From Lagopus muta (Eukaryota; Chordata; Aves; Galliformes; Phasianidae), in contig NC_064434.1 of the NCBI RefSeq assembly GCF_023343835.1, positions 15,729,505 through 15,793,504 on the forward strand: a stretch of DNA of 64,000 nucleotides. The letters run 5' to 3'. A program made the translations under genes and the position numbers. Below the pieces are notes generated by a model. That model did not search any database. It saw nothing but the letters and a program-made list of their open reading frames with translations, and was not told where the DNA came from. This document shows, piece by piece, positions 1 through 12,356 of the stretch (positions within the stretch are counted from its first letter, which is position 1; the number at the start of each line of letters is the position of its first letter).

Positions 1-2003
1 AATAACCAACATGGCTGAGTGGTGAGTTGAGCAGCCACCAAACAGAGAATGCAATGTCAGGAAAATAAGAGCTCATTGATGAACTTAACTTAATTAGAAA
101 TTCTAACGGCAAGGTCAAGAACTCTATTAGCTAAAATTTATTTTACAGAATGTGGCTTAGAGTGTGATAGAGGTGCACGAGAGCAAACAATGCTTTTGTC
201 ACAGTTCCTCCAGGCTGTATATCTGACTTTGTGACAATTCATGAAGGCTGGTTGAGCCTTTTTAAAATTCACTGTTCGAATATTATTAGTCTTCACCAAA
301 GATGCAGCTTAATCCTAGGAAATCAACATGCAGACTGAGAAGGAGGGGTGCACTCTCAGGAAAATGCACACAAAATACAGATGTTGAAAGCCATAGTCCT
401 TCTCTAAGATGTTGGTTTTTGACATGTTGCTATGTTGCAGCAGCTGTTGCAGGTTCAGGGGTATTTGCAAACACTGCCAACTGCTCACCCCGCTGTACCT
501 CTTTATATGCAATGGTAAAATTGCTCTTCTGACACAGCACAAAGACTTATTCACTCTGTCAAGACACCAAAGATATCCAGTCCACCAAATACAAGATATG
601 TCCAAACCAACCTCAGAACTGTCCAACAGAAGCACAAATAAATAAATTCAGAGTCAATATTCTCCATTATATAAAGACGTACTGCATCTTCTCCTGACTT
701 TTAGTAAAAGATCAGGTCAAAAATAAAACAGTTATTTCTATCCAGGGTTTTCTAGGGACTGAAATGTTTTTGATTAAGATTAATCCTTTAAAAAATGCAC
801 AGTTCTACCTTAAAAACATCAATGTTCTGGACATTATTAGGAGCTCATCCTCAGTTCACAAGTCTCCAGCATCATCAAAACTTTTGTGAGCAGGATTTTG
901 ATTTCCAGTACTTTGTCATTCTTAGGTAGAGCGTAGTCATAGCAAGTGCAGAACCGTGCATAAAAATTAAATTGCTGAGAATAGGTGAAAACTTTCAAAC
1001 AGGGCAGTCATATCTTCAAAAGGTATGGCTGGGAAATTTTCTTTGCAATGCCATATTTGTTATTTATGGTGACTTTAATATGCAGTTCTATATATTTTGG
1101 AGTGACATCATAACACATTAAATATTCGTCTTCAAACCTCCCACACTAACAAATATTTTCATGCTTACTGCCATATGTGTAAATGAAGTACAGGTAGCTA
1201 CTTTTTGTCTGCAATATTAAAAGTTTTGAAGCATTTACCTCAAGTGTCATATGTGGGGCAAATGATGCTTGCATTGTCTTTGTTGAGAAAACAGAACAAT
1301 CTAGTGTCATTTAACTCCATAAATTAGACAGAATGTTAAATCTGGTGATTATTTAAAGAAGTTCACATCACCTATCTACTCATGGATTTCCAATACCACC
1401 ATGAAAGAAGAACTGCAAGCTTTTATGTTGGAGCATTTCAACTGTGGCTTTACCCAGTTGAGTTTTTCAAGAAATTGGTTCCAGAATATTAGATCTTTTA
1501 CATATATCCAAATTTTCTAATATTTTAATAAAGAAGTTTCTGTTGTCTCATTTCATTTGTCCAGTGCACTTTTATTATTATTTTTTTTTCTCTCAGAAAA
1601 CCCTTTGGAAAAAAATGTGACTTCTAGCTAATGCAGGTAGCATTCTTAAAATGCTGACAGGTTCCGAATGCTAAACACTGAAATGACATCTTTACAAGCC
1701 TTTATAAAGAAAAGACACAGAAATGCAGAAATAACTGCTAAACAAAATCCCTGGATTGAGCTGCTTCTGGATTATGAGGCTGTCAGTGTTACAAAACTAA
1801 CTGCTCTGAAGATCAGTTTTGGAAATGTCTTTTTATCTGTATCAAAGTCTGTATCAAAACACCAGATTGAGATTTCATGTGTCTGAAATCCAGATTCAAA
1901 GTCTGTGATTTGAACCTATTTCTGGCTTTCTGTTGGTTCAGTTTGCAGGAGGCATTGTGAGAAACTGAAGTCACAGATACTTTGTGTAATGACAAATCAA
2001 TTT
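1..2003. other. AT-rich unique sequence, no gene recognised
   Basis: Stop codons are frequent in all frames. Overlapping short frames on both strands around 302-645 carry no recognisable domain, and their overlap argues for chance. No repeat family was recognised. Confidence 0.6.
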
Positions 2004-2036
2004 AAAAAAAAAAAAAAAAAAAAGAAAGGAAAAAGA
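2004..2036 (+). repeat. Poly(A) run
   Basis: Twenty consecutive A (2004-2023) continue into an A/G-rich stretch. It could be the tail of an old retroposed sequence, but nothing upstream is recognisable as one. Confidence 0.85.
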
Positions 2037-3360
2037 AACTCAACACCACCCTTCAGTCGGATTGGAACAAAATCAATTATTAACCCCTAGGGAGTCACTA
2101 ATTTTTTCAACACAGCTGCAACAAAGCAGCTTTATCCATCCTCATGTTGTTATTCTTTAATGGTGTTATTGTAGTCAAATGAGCAGAATTTCTAAAGGTA
2201 ATAATTTCTTTAAAATTGCCTGTTTAAATAGTTCCAGATATTTACTTTGCATTGCTAAAATATTTCTATCATATTCAATTGTAATACAGCTTGATGTAAC
2301 AGGGAAGCAGGAGTCTTTTGTAGACAGGTTTGAATATATGGTTCCACAGATCAGCTATTTGTTAATTTTATGCAGGCTGTCTCCAGTTTCTGCATCTCAC
2401 AGTTTGGGCACAACAGGAGGTGACACTGTTAACTGTTACACTTTTCACTTACTTTTTTTCCTCTAGCTGAACATAAACATATCATTACACAGTTACACTA
2501 CACTATATTTAGAGTTGATTTTTAACTATCTATTAGATAGAAAGACTAGAGCTGAGCTAAAATACCTGGAATGAGCTGGGAAGGTCTAACAGAATGGTTC
2601 TACCCACAGAAATTATGTGAGGAGTAAGGTATTTCTACGCTGTGATGATGCTTTCCATTTCATTTCCTACTGAGATTTCTGTGGTTTGACTGGACGAGGC
2701 GAGCATTTGTACTGTGGTGAGCTGAGAGGCTTTCAGTAATTTGAAATGAGCAGGTACAAGTGGTATAAAGCCACTACTGTAGGCTCCCTACATGGGACAG
2801 GAACTTCAACCAGTAAGGAGTTTAGTGAGTCCCTCAGTCTTCTCTTTTCTTTGAAGGCTAAGATTGTATTCAGGTTTTAAAACCAGATTGTCTGACTGGA
2901 CATCTTTACTGTATCAGAGGGGCTCATGAGTCTTCTTTCACACTTCTCTCTCATATCTGGCTTCTTGCAGGAAAAAAAAAAAAAGAAAACAACCGAAAAC
3001 AGAAGTCCTGGGACAGGAGAGAAATATTAGATTTGCTAGTAGATTATCCACATTGGATGTTCATGGGATGAGACTCAGGATTACGTTGAGTAGCACACTG
3101 TTTCACTACATAACATATATGTATTTGCTAATTTATGTGTATATAATGATAAAAATATTGGGCAGGCTAAGTAATTCCCACTGTAACTCTGTCAAAATAC
3201 TTGCCAGATACAGTATCCTAGAGAAGAGAGGTGGTCTGAGCACTGAAATTTCCTCACAGTGTGTCTTTATCTTCTGGGACCATGGGAGAAGGCATAAGGA
3301 AAAAGAGGGGTCCACCCATTGCCCATTTTACAAGCAAGTTAAGGTATTTACCTAGAAGCG
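2037..3360. other. Unique sequence, no gene recognised
   Basis: Mixed AT-rich sequence. Frames up to about 100 codons (for example 3053-3355) show no domain, signal or composition suggesting coding. Confidence 0.55.
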
Positions 3361-3378
3361 CCCCCCCCCCCCCCCCCC
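3361..3378 (+). repeat. Poly(C) run
   Basis: Eighteen consecutive C followed by ATACACACC. A G4/i-motif-capable homopolymer whose assembled length is likely unreliable. Confidence 0.9.
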
Positions 3379-3607
3379 ATACACACCTCATTTGAACATG
3401 TTCTGAAACACAGATTCAAATGTTGGTAATCAGCATCTGAGCTACATCTTTGTCAAGCAGACCAAACAATTATTTACATGGATCTCTGTCTCCTGTAGGA
3501 GCTGAACTGTTCTGTACAATGATAAGGTATAGTGAACTTGAGACTTGAACCTGTCCGCATACCAGTTCAGTGTGGTAACTGCTAGTATAAAGATCTCTTC
3601 TGTTCTG

Positions 3608-3629
3608 TTTTTTTTTTTCTTTCCTCATG

Positions 3630-3660
<31 letters not shown>
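3608..3660. repeat. Poly(T)/poly(A) inverted homopolymers
   Basis: Eleven T (3608-3618) are followed after 11 bases by 31 A (3630-3660). The two runs are complementary and could fold into an A:T hairpin. The A run may be a retroposon tail, but no body was identified upstream. Confidence 0.85.
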
Positions 3661-3662
<2 letters not shown>

Positions 3663-4370
3663 TGTACCTGGCTAAGGCATCCAGCTCTGAATGGCTGAAA
3701 GCGTTAAAATATATTCCATGTGTTCAAACAACTCTATATGGTCTTTCACATTTGGATACAATATTTATAATAAGGAACATACATATACCACTTAAAGATA
3801 TAGCATTTGCTAGCAGCTGTCATATATCTGAGAACAGTGTACTTCTGCTCTGTGTTCTGAAAAATAATTATTAAGTACTCATGATCATTCGGTGATAGCA
3901 GGTAAGTAACTGATTACTCAATGACTTCTTGGCTGCAGTTCTCTGCTTATCCCCAGGGAAAGGAAAACAGCTTTTTAATATACTTAGCAAATTGATTTTA
4001 TTGGTGGCCTATTTCTTACAGTGCATAGGTTTTCCACATAAAACTTGACAAATACAGCTACACGGACCAAAGCAATCTCTGAAGTAATTGTATTTGTTCA
4101 AATGAACTCAATCAAAGCATAAATTGGACTCGGTGGTGCTTCAGTAATGGATCTGACTAGTACAAAAAAAAGGATCAGACATTCAAAACTGAAAGTCTTT
4201 CTCAGAGAAAGAGAGACTTAATGGGAGGAGCCCCTATGCTGACAGTAACTGTTCTGCTTATAAATCTGAGCTCTTCTGTACTGCATAGTTTAGTCTTAAA
4301 ACTGCCTGTAAAGGAAATGCTATAAACATTCCCTATCTTAGACATTTGTGCACTCAAAGTATCTGAGCAT
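3661..4370. other. Unique sequence, no gene recognised
   Basis: AT-rich, no motif of note. It ends where the tail of the minus-strand CR1 begins. Confidence 0.55.
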
Positions 4371-5800
4371 CACAGAATCATAGATTCACAGAATCATCTT
4401 GGTTGGAAAAGATATTTAATATCATCAACCTCACCTACTGAGTCCTATCACTAAACCTTGTTCTTTACTGTCATGTCCACATATCTCTTTAATATTTCTG
4501 TGAATGGCGACTTCACCACTTCCCTGGACAGCATATTCAAATGGTTAATCACTGTGTTTGTGAGGGAGTTCTTCCTGATGTTCAACCTAAACTTCCCCTG
4601 GTGCAACTTGAGGCTATTTCCTTGGATACTGTCATTTGTCACCCCAGAAAAAGAGACCACCACCACCCTTAGCAACTTCCTTCAGGTAGCTGTAGACAAT
4701 GATCAAGTGTCACCTCAGCCTCCTTTTCCTCAGATGTAACAAATCCAAATCTCTCAGTCACTTCTCATTTACCTTGTGTTCTCTCTGCACATGCTCAAGC
4801 AACTCAGTGTCCTTCTCATAGTGAGGGGCCCAAAACTGAATGCAGTACTCAAATTGTGGTCTTGTCACTGCCACATAAAAGGGAACAGTCACTTTTCTAG
4901 TCCTGTTGACCACAAAATTCCTGATGTAGGCCAGGATATCATTGGCCTTCTTGAACACCTGGGCACACTGGCTCATGTTCAGCCAGCTTCCAGTAGCTCC
5001 CCCAGACTCTTTTTCTGCTGATCAGCTTTCTAGCCACCCAAGCCTATACAACTGCATGGAGTTGTTAAGACGTAAGTGCAGCACCTGACACATACCCTTG
5101 TTGAATGTCAAGCAATTACTCAGTCAAGTGATCCAGCCTATTCAGAGCTAACATTCAAGCAAAGCAACATTCCCATGTAACTTGGTATCATCTGCAAACT
5201 TACCAAGAGTGTACTCTATCCCCTTATCCACATCACTGATAAAAATGTTAAACAAAACTGAGCCCTGGGGAGCATCACTGGTGACAGGCCTCTAGATGAT
5301 CTTAATTTCCTTCACTAGAACTCTTTGATACCAGCCATCCAGTCAGTTCTTTACCCAGTAAATTATACATTCATCCAAGCTATGAGCAGCCAGTTTCTCC
5401 AGAGGAATAACGTCAGAAACAGACTCAAATACTTTACTGAAATCTGGATAAACAATATACAAAGTGTTTCCCTCAGCTACTAACTGGGGAATCTCATCGC
5501 AAAAAGGGATTGATTTTGTAAGTTAGGACCTGCCCTTCATATACCACGCTGACTGTATCTGATCACTCAGTTGTTCCATATGTGTCATGTGACGACATTC
5601 AACATGATCAGTCCTGTGACCTTCTCTGGCACTGAGGTCAGGCTGACAATTCCCTTGATCCTCCCTCCTGCCCTTCTCATAGATTGGAGTCACATTCACC
5701 ACCCTGTAGTTAACTGGGACCTCTCTGGATAGCCAGGACTGCTGATAAATTACTGAAAGAGATACATCCTTTAATTGCTCCTCAGGAATCTTGACAAAGA
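4371..5800 (-). mobile_element. CR1 LINE, 5'-truncated and degenerate, with reverse-transcriptase remnant
   Basis: The plus strand opens with the reversed CR1 tail (CACAGAATCA at 4371) and GGTTGGAAAAGA, so the element lies on the minus strand. Reading minus, the far end holds pieces matching the CR1 ORF2 reverse transcriptase: SWLSREVPVNYR, then VTPIYEKGRREDQGNCQP (5600-5700, the usual PIF/YKKGxxEDPGNYRPVSL block), then MKGRS with the following L-T motif near 5530. The C-terminal ORF2 block [19 protein letters not shown] lies near 4900-4976. Stops and frameshifts break the frame throughout, so the copy is dead. At about 1.4 kb it is one of the longest CR1 pieces here. The inner boundary is approximate, where similarity to the protein fades. 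Confidence 0.88.
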
Positions 5801-6908
5801 AGGAAATGCCTTCTCAAGTGTAGAGAATGAGGTACTATTTTAAGACTATTTATTAGATGGATTTAAGAATTGTTTAATTTCTGGGAATGTCAAGATTTCA
5901 AGTCATTGCTCATATTTTAATTTTTAATGTTGGATGCTGTTTCCCCACTGAACTGTCTTCAGTGGCTACACTAACTTATGTCATCCCCATTTTGATATAG
6001 TTGCTTTCAAGATCTATCTGTGAACAGGGTCAAGGGTTGATCCAAGTTTTGAAAAAGCTTCCCTCAAAAATTCTGTGTTATGGTGTTGTTTCTTTAAAAG
6101 CCAGAACTCTTCACAGCTCAAATCTTCAGCAACAGTTGAGATTATATAACTGTAGGACTCTTCTACTGTGTGTGGAGGCAGTACTGTACACCTTGAGACC
6201 TTTTGCCTTCCTTTGCTTGAGAAGGAAAGGAATGATGGGTAGGAAGGAAAGAAACAGCAAGTTACAGATTCTCTTGTCCTGCCCTGTAGAATTCTGTATT
6301 TAGAAGGTTATATGTTTTTTCAGAATGTTTTGCTTCTTTTAAACTTTTTGAAGCTTTTCTTGAACCGCTTGTTTTCCTTAAACAGTGGAAATGCAATTGA
6401 GAAGGTGTTGAATCATGAGATTCCATTTCTTTTAAGGACTCCCAGTTGTGACACTGAGGTGAGGCTACTTTTAACTTCAGTATAGAGCTAGTAAGTTGCC
6501 CTTAGGAATCTTCACAGTGGACTGTGGATGCAAACCAATGCAAACAGCACATCAGATCTTCAGCATAGTAACTGTAACTCACAAGGGGAGCAAATTTCAG
6601 AAGTCAAACTGAAATTTCTAAGCCATGTTCTATTGCTTACTGCTGAGAATCCACAACATTTGGAAGTATTATTCACTATATTCTTGCCTGGTATGTCGTA
6701 ATATCTCTTTCATGTTCAAGCAATACAAGGAAGGGAGAATGGTTAATCTGAAGGGAGAAATTAACAAAGTGCACATCTGTAATTGCTAGCTAAGAAAGTT
6801 TGATAAAAGACATTTACAGGTTTCATTTAGTGTCATAGTAAAAAGCAGTGTTGAGAAGAATTGCATCTTATTGGCATGAAAGATCTTTTGTGATCTTTCT
6901 ATGATCTG
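5801..6908. other. Unique sequence, no gene recognised
   Basis: AT-rich. A 100-codon frame at 6001-6303 has no recognisable domain and no supporting context. Confidence 0.5.
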
Positions 6909-6936
6909 ATTACAGATTCCTACAGGAATCTGTAAT
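6909..6936. repeat. Perfect 13-bp palindrome with 2-nt spacer
   Basis: ATTACAGATTCCT (6909-6921), AC, then its exact reverse complement (6924-6936). Pairing stops on both sides (G opposite A). Confidence 0.95.
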
Positions 6937-7068
6937 AATGTAGCCCTATGGAAAAAGGTAGCAGGATCCATAGGTGTAGTAATAACTAAGGTCTGACTTC
7001 TGTTTCTGAGCCTGTATATTTTAAGTATCTTACGCTTTTTGGAAGTAAGAAAGAACTTGTCTGATGGT

Positions 7069-7103
7069 TTGTTTTATGTTTGTTTGCTTGTTTGTTTGTT
7101 TTT
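7069..7103 (+). repeat. (TTTG)n microsatellite
   Basis: Interrupted GTTT tetramers run into TTTTT. Several similar (GTTT)/(AAAC) tracts occur across the window. Confidence 0.8.
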
Positions 7104-10100
7104 AAAGATTTACTGGCTATGATTTCAAGTAAACAAGTCAGTTTATTAATCCTGAATCCTTTATTGTCATCAGGGGCTCCATTGTTTCCCTTTGCAAATT
7201 TTGGAAGCACCATCTCCAGAAACTTCCAAGAGTCTCTAATGCCTCTCGTGTGCTGAAGCAATTGTACAAACACCACAGGCACATTTGCTTTACTACAAAA
7301 ATTATTTGCTCCATATCACCCACCTCCAACAATTATTATATTTCTTCCTCATGTCCCCACAGATTTGTCTGTATACTCATGAAATGCAGCACCAAATAAC
7401 AGAATTCAATTTAGAAAAAATGTGAAAGAGTCTACAGAGGAAGCATAGTATTGTAGGACAAATAGACATGTTCTGACAATGCATAATTCATCATTTAAAC
7501 ATCCTCATTAACAACTACGCCACTAAAGAAAAAGCAAGAAAGCAAACAAACTGAAATCAAAAGCAAAACACTTTCAGACTAAAAGCATCCAAATGGCTAA
7601 AGATGTAGCTGTAGTATGCAAACTGCTAAAGCTTCATTTTAAGTGATTAGCTTATTTATAACAAAACAATATCAGCTATGATAAAAACAATCTATAGCTA
7701 ATTTAGACACTCCAGCAGGGCTAGAAATCTTCTGGTTCAGGCTGTAGTGGGAGATAACTTGCCACAAGATGCACTGATTGGAAGTCTGCTAAGTCTATGC
7801 TTCAGTGACTCCTAGAACAGACAAAAGCTGTGCATGAATTCAGAGGGGAGCACAAAGAAGGCAAAGGCAATCACCAGCAGTGACAGACTTTGGAATTTAA
7901 TAGGGGATTGTTCTCTTTGACTTTTGAAAAGGAACTCTTGGAATCTGTTAATTGCCTTAAAAGCCAACCACTGTCTCAGGGTAGAGAAAGAGGAGAGTTC
8001 AGAAACAATGAAATGTATATATCAATAAGAACGATCAAATCATCATGTGTTAATAGCACTGAAACATAGCAAGACTATTTCCATGGGTTTCGTCACTAAA
8101 GAGTTCATACTAGGCATTCAATGCTTAAACAGTCAGAAGATTGATTTGAAGTGCAGAAGAGTATTTTTTTCAATGTGAAGCAGATGGCTCAGTCCAAATC
8201 TCTTCAGGTTTTCCTTTGCTCCATTCTGCCAACCATGAAGAAGTCACTGAGTAGCCCTTCCCAAAAATAAAAATGTTGCTATCGTTTTCTTGAACCTAGC
8301 AGCATAGAGGCACACATGAGTTGGTAAAAACAAATTAAAAAAAACAACCTATAGGCTTTAAACGGAAACTGAATGATTCTAGGAAGCAGGTAATAGTAGG
8401 AAGTGGTTACACACTGTCCCAGTCCTCAGCGTGAAAATGCTATGCATGTATGTGCATATATATTCTATATGTGAAATCTTCGCTTCTAAACTGCCACAGT
8501 GGCTCTGTATTTTAGAAAATCAGTTAATGCCCACTATTTGGAGGTATAACTCTTTGCATCAGGAAATGACATAATCAAATTCAAGTGCAAAAAGATGTCA
8601 GAGCTGGAAATAAAACGGGAGGATAGATCATGACTACATATTTACATGTTTTTTTTTTAATATTTATTTTCTTCAGGTATGTCCATGATACTTGCTATAA
8701 TTTTATAAGCAAACTGTTGTTCTAAAAGATGAAAGTTTTTACAGAGAAAAAAAAATAACAAGAAGCCAAAAACAGTGGAAAAAACACAAGGATTTGCCAT
8801 TTCAGAGATGCTTTATAAAGACATATTTGCACTGTGCTTTTTATACTACAGTTTTGCACGAGAATGAAAATTCTTAAAATATCTGTAAATCTGGTAATAA
8901 AATGTATATTCAGTATGTGTTGAGAAATACATAATATGTTGGAAGTTTAAATATGCTTTTTTTGTATATACAATAAATATAACCTTTTATACTTCTCCAA
9001 TCTTTTCTTTTTTTGACATGGTTACATTAAATTCTAAATAGTTCTTTTATTTTTTAAGGAATGAGGAAAATTCAGAAAAAAAATATAAATTCAAGATCTG
9101 GAAGACAAAATTCACTTATCATTATAGAAAATAACAGTCAGCTCAACTGCACAAAAATAACTCAGGCAGTTATCTCTCACCAGCTTGCACACTGTACTGT
9201 TATATTCCATTTACTACTTCATATCCATCTGCCAAACCCACCTGGGCTTCATATGGGGCATTCGCTAGCTCTGTTAACGATAAGCTTCACTCTCTTCCCT
9301 ATGCCATCTCCTCAAAAATGTCTAAAAATAATTAAATAAATAAGACATACAGTGTACATTGTGTCATGGTGTGTTAATCTAAATGCTACATTAAGCGAAG
9401 AGCATTTAAGAAGTATGTCGGAGAGTGCTTCCTTCTCATTATGAGTCAGGTAGAAGTCATATAATTTACAATCAAAAGCCAAAAATAGATGGATTCTGAG
9501 TAAGATAAAATCATATTTGTTTTTATGAAGCACATTTCAAAATGAAGCTATCTCTAAACATAGAAATTCTGCAAATGCTAGTAATTTGGTGTCTTAGATG
9601 TAGAAATATTTTAGGCCTACTGTAATTGAATATACAGATTCTCTGTTTGTGGATTACATGGAGCAGCAGGTACATACAGAGACAAGAAAAGAGGGTGGCA
9701 AGTCCCCCGTTAGGATCATATGTTGTAAAGGACTGCCTCATCCTCATCCTCATCCTCATTTTTCTCCAAGTCCCCAATGAACTAGGATTCTACCATGTAG
9801 GTGGCATCAGTGTTCAGTTCAGTCTCATTCAGTTCGTCAGGATTCAGATATATGCCAAAAGTTAGCTATGTTTAAAAGATTCATGAGCAAGATCACCAGC
9901 TCCGGAGAACTATCTGCAAGTGCAAGCTGTAGTAAATGGGAAAGCGTTGCAGGGAGCAGGCAGGTCCTGGAAAAAAATCTAGTCTCTTACTCATATTGTG
10001 TCTCAGACTTTTATTGGAAGCTAAACTTAGTGAGTTCCAGCAGAATGGAGAGAGATGACACTCTCTTCACAACACAGAATGATATATAATAACATGTTGT

Positions 10101-10128
10101 TTGAGAGGATTCCTGTTTCCAATAGGGA
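7104..10128. other. AT-rich unique sequence with a short CCTCAT array
   Basis: No gene recognised in about 3 kb. A short array of CCTCAT hexamers sits at 9736-9758; it encodes the MRMRMR string seen in a minus-strand frame at 9523-9777, so that frame is probably chance. Around 8640-9010 the sequence is particularly A/T-rich. Confidence 0.55.
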
Positions 10129-10905
10129 TCACAGAATCACAGAATCACAAGGTTGGAAAAGACCTGCAAGATCATCTAGTCCAATCGTCTTCTCATTACC
10201 ACTGCTACCACAAGCACTAAACCATCTCTCGTAGCTCCTCATCCAGACGCCTCTTGAACACTGCCAGGGACGGCGACTCCACCACCTCCCTGGGCAGCCA
10301 TTCCAGTGCCTGACCATTCTCTGAGAGAAAAAGTTCTTCCTTATGTCCATCTTAAACCTCCTCTGATACAACTTGCGGCCATTGCCCCATGTCCTGCTCG
10401 TTGCCTGGGAGAAGAGGCCAAACCCTCCTCACCACAGCCTCCCTTCAGGAAGTTGTAGAGTGCAATGAGGTCTCCCCTGAGCTTCCTCTTCTCCAGACTG
10501 AACAATCCCAGCTCCCTCAGCCGCTCCTCATAAGCCCTGTGCTCCACACCCCTCACCAGTTTCGTTGCCCTTCTCTGGACACATTCCAGGGTCTCAATGT
10601 CTTTCTTGTAGTGAGGGGCCCAAAACAGAACACAGCACTCGAGGTGCAGCCTCACCAGTGCTGAGTACAGGGGGATGATCGCCTCCCTGCTCCTGCTGGC
10701 CACACTATTTCTAACGCAGGCCAGGATGCCGTTGGCCCTCTTGGCCACCTGGGCACACTGTTGGCTCATGTTCAGCTGAGCATCAACCAACACCCCCAGG
10801 TCCCTTTCCTCTTCACAGTCATCCAGACACAAACATAAACCCTTGTGTTTTGCACCGTTGGGCTGTATTGCCACCCCAGGGAAAACTGTGTATACTGAAT
10901 ACTCC
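10129..10905 (-). mobile_element. CR1 LINE, 3' portion, ORF2 C-terminus readable
   Basis: Plus strand starts ATCACAGAATCACAGAATCA, the reversed CR1 tail, followed by GGTTGGAAAAGACCTGCAAG. Reading minus, a 189-codon open frame (10341-10910) carries the conserved ORF2 C-terminal blocks [64 protein letters not shown] and [20 protein letters not shown]. The last C-terminal part continues toward the tail in another frame. It is better preserved than the 4371-5800 copy. Similarity stops abruptly near 10905 inside ORF2 and resumes after about 85 bases with an earlier part of the protein. Confidence 0.93.
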
Positions 10906-10989
10906 AGCACTTACCAGGAGGTAACAAGTCACTCTAATTACAGCAGTGTGAGTGAGAGATATCCTCTATGTGTATTCATATAATGTGAA

Positions 10990-11625
10990 CATGATGTGTG
11001 AATCTACCAAAGACTGACAAGGAGCTCTTTCTCGCCCTTCTTGAAACTGGAATAACATGAGCAAGCTTCCATCCAACTGAGAATTCTGCAAATTCCTGAG
11101 AGCATTGAAAAACACCTGAAAGAGGTCCTGCAGTAACACCAGATATCTTTACCAGTACCCTGGGATGAATCCCATTGCATCCATAGACTTGCAGCAGCAA
11201 GTCCCACACAAATTCATCATCGCCTGTGAGTTTATCATTCCCTCAGTTGCAGTCCTTCAACCCAGAGCTTTGGAGATCCTATGGTTCATCATTGATGTTA
11301 GACACAGAAGCAAAGAAAGCATTAAATATCTCTGTTTTATCTTCATCCCTATTTGTGGGGTGACCAGTCTTATCAAGTAAAAGATATATAATTCTTTAGT
11401 TTTCCTTTCGCATTTAACATACATTAAAAAATTTGTGTTTTTTTATGTTGTTTTTTTTTGTTTTTTTGTTTTTTTTGTTTTTTGTTTGTTTGTTTGCTGT
11501 TTTTTTTTTTTTTGTTGGCCACCTTAGTACTGGCCAGCTTCAACTTCAATTAGGCTTTGTATGTCTTAATTTCTTTTCTAGATTGCAAACATCACCTCTG
11601 TTTTCTCCTTTGAAAGCTCGTGAAG
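10990..11625 (-). mobile_element. CR1 LINE, upstream ORF2 portion of the same insertion
   Basis: Reading minus, the sequence encodes fragments typical of the region before and at the start of the CR1 reverse transcriptase: DKTGHPTNRDEDKTEIFNAF near 11310-11370, then VWDLLLQVYGCNGIHPRVLV (near 11150-11210), then GWKLAHVIPVS near 11040-11080. Further up (11520-11600) a segment recalls the RKAKAQLELNLA region of CR1 ORF2. Order and strand agree with the piece at 10129-10905, so both probably come from one insertion that lost the catalytic core between them. A T-rich simple tract (11432-11515) interrupts it. Confidence 0.75.
11432..11515 (+). repeat. T-rich (GTTTT/TTTG)-like tract within CR1
   Basis: Long T runs separated by single G and a TTTG stretch, giving low-complexity FFF-rich frames. 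It lies within the minus-strand CR1 remnant. Confidence 0.8.
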
Positions 11626-12356
11626 TATTTGAGACCTCTTGACAGAGCAGACCAATGTAGGGCAGCATTTATAACATACCCAACTTACACTGTGTAGCAG
11701 CTACAGGTCAGGTGAGAGTTCTCACAGTGACAACTGCACAGCCTATTTTCAGGAATGAATGAGCCAATTGTCCACAGTTATAGAAGTATGTAATGTATAG
11801 AAATAATTTGAGATGCTCTGGTGTACTCCACCTGATCAACTTTATAGGTACATTTTTACCCGTTCCAGTGGTTTGTCACTTTCATTTTATATTCATAAGA
11901 TATTGGGCTTTCAGATAGTCGAAACAACACTAAGCAAGTATCTTAAATATCTAAATTGCTTCCCATTGTTTAGATACTTCTTTTATTCTTTACCTTCATG
12001 CTTGGCTTCACCTCCCTCTACTCTGGGCCTGTCAGCATGGAGGAGGCCAAGGGGAGTTGAGATGGGACAGAATGAGGTGATGAGGGACAGCAGTGTGATA
12101 GTAGCCTTGGCCAAGAGTCTGTGCCCAAACAGAGAGAAGTGACAAAAGTCTTTCCGTGTCAGCCATTTTCCCTGTGAGATTTAGTTATAGAGATTTACTG
12201 CTTAGCTGCATTTGAGCAAGGCAAAAGAGTGACAGCCTTTTAAGAAAATGAAAAAATTGGAAGGCTATCCTCTCTGGTGATGCATAGCCATGTCACAATG
12301 AGCAGAAAGCACTCCATGTCACAGAGGCATTGGTGACAAGTCTGGCCCAAGGAAAG
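11626..12356. other. Unique sequence, possible 5' part of an old LTR-like unit
   Basis: No gene recognised. From about 12030 the sequence is richer in G and A than its surroundings and leads into the TATA-like site at 12357. A start near 12032 (TGTCAGCATGG) is only a guess. Confidence 0.3.

Noticed and set aside
302..645. Three overlapping open frames on both strands, 76-106 codons
   Set aside because: They overlap in different phases, have no domain and no gene context; chance frames in non-coding DNA.
9523..9777. Minus-strand frame with MRMRMR string
   Set aside because: The string is coded by a short CCTCAT simple repeat; no family or context supports a gene.
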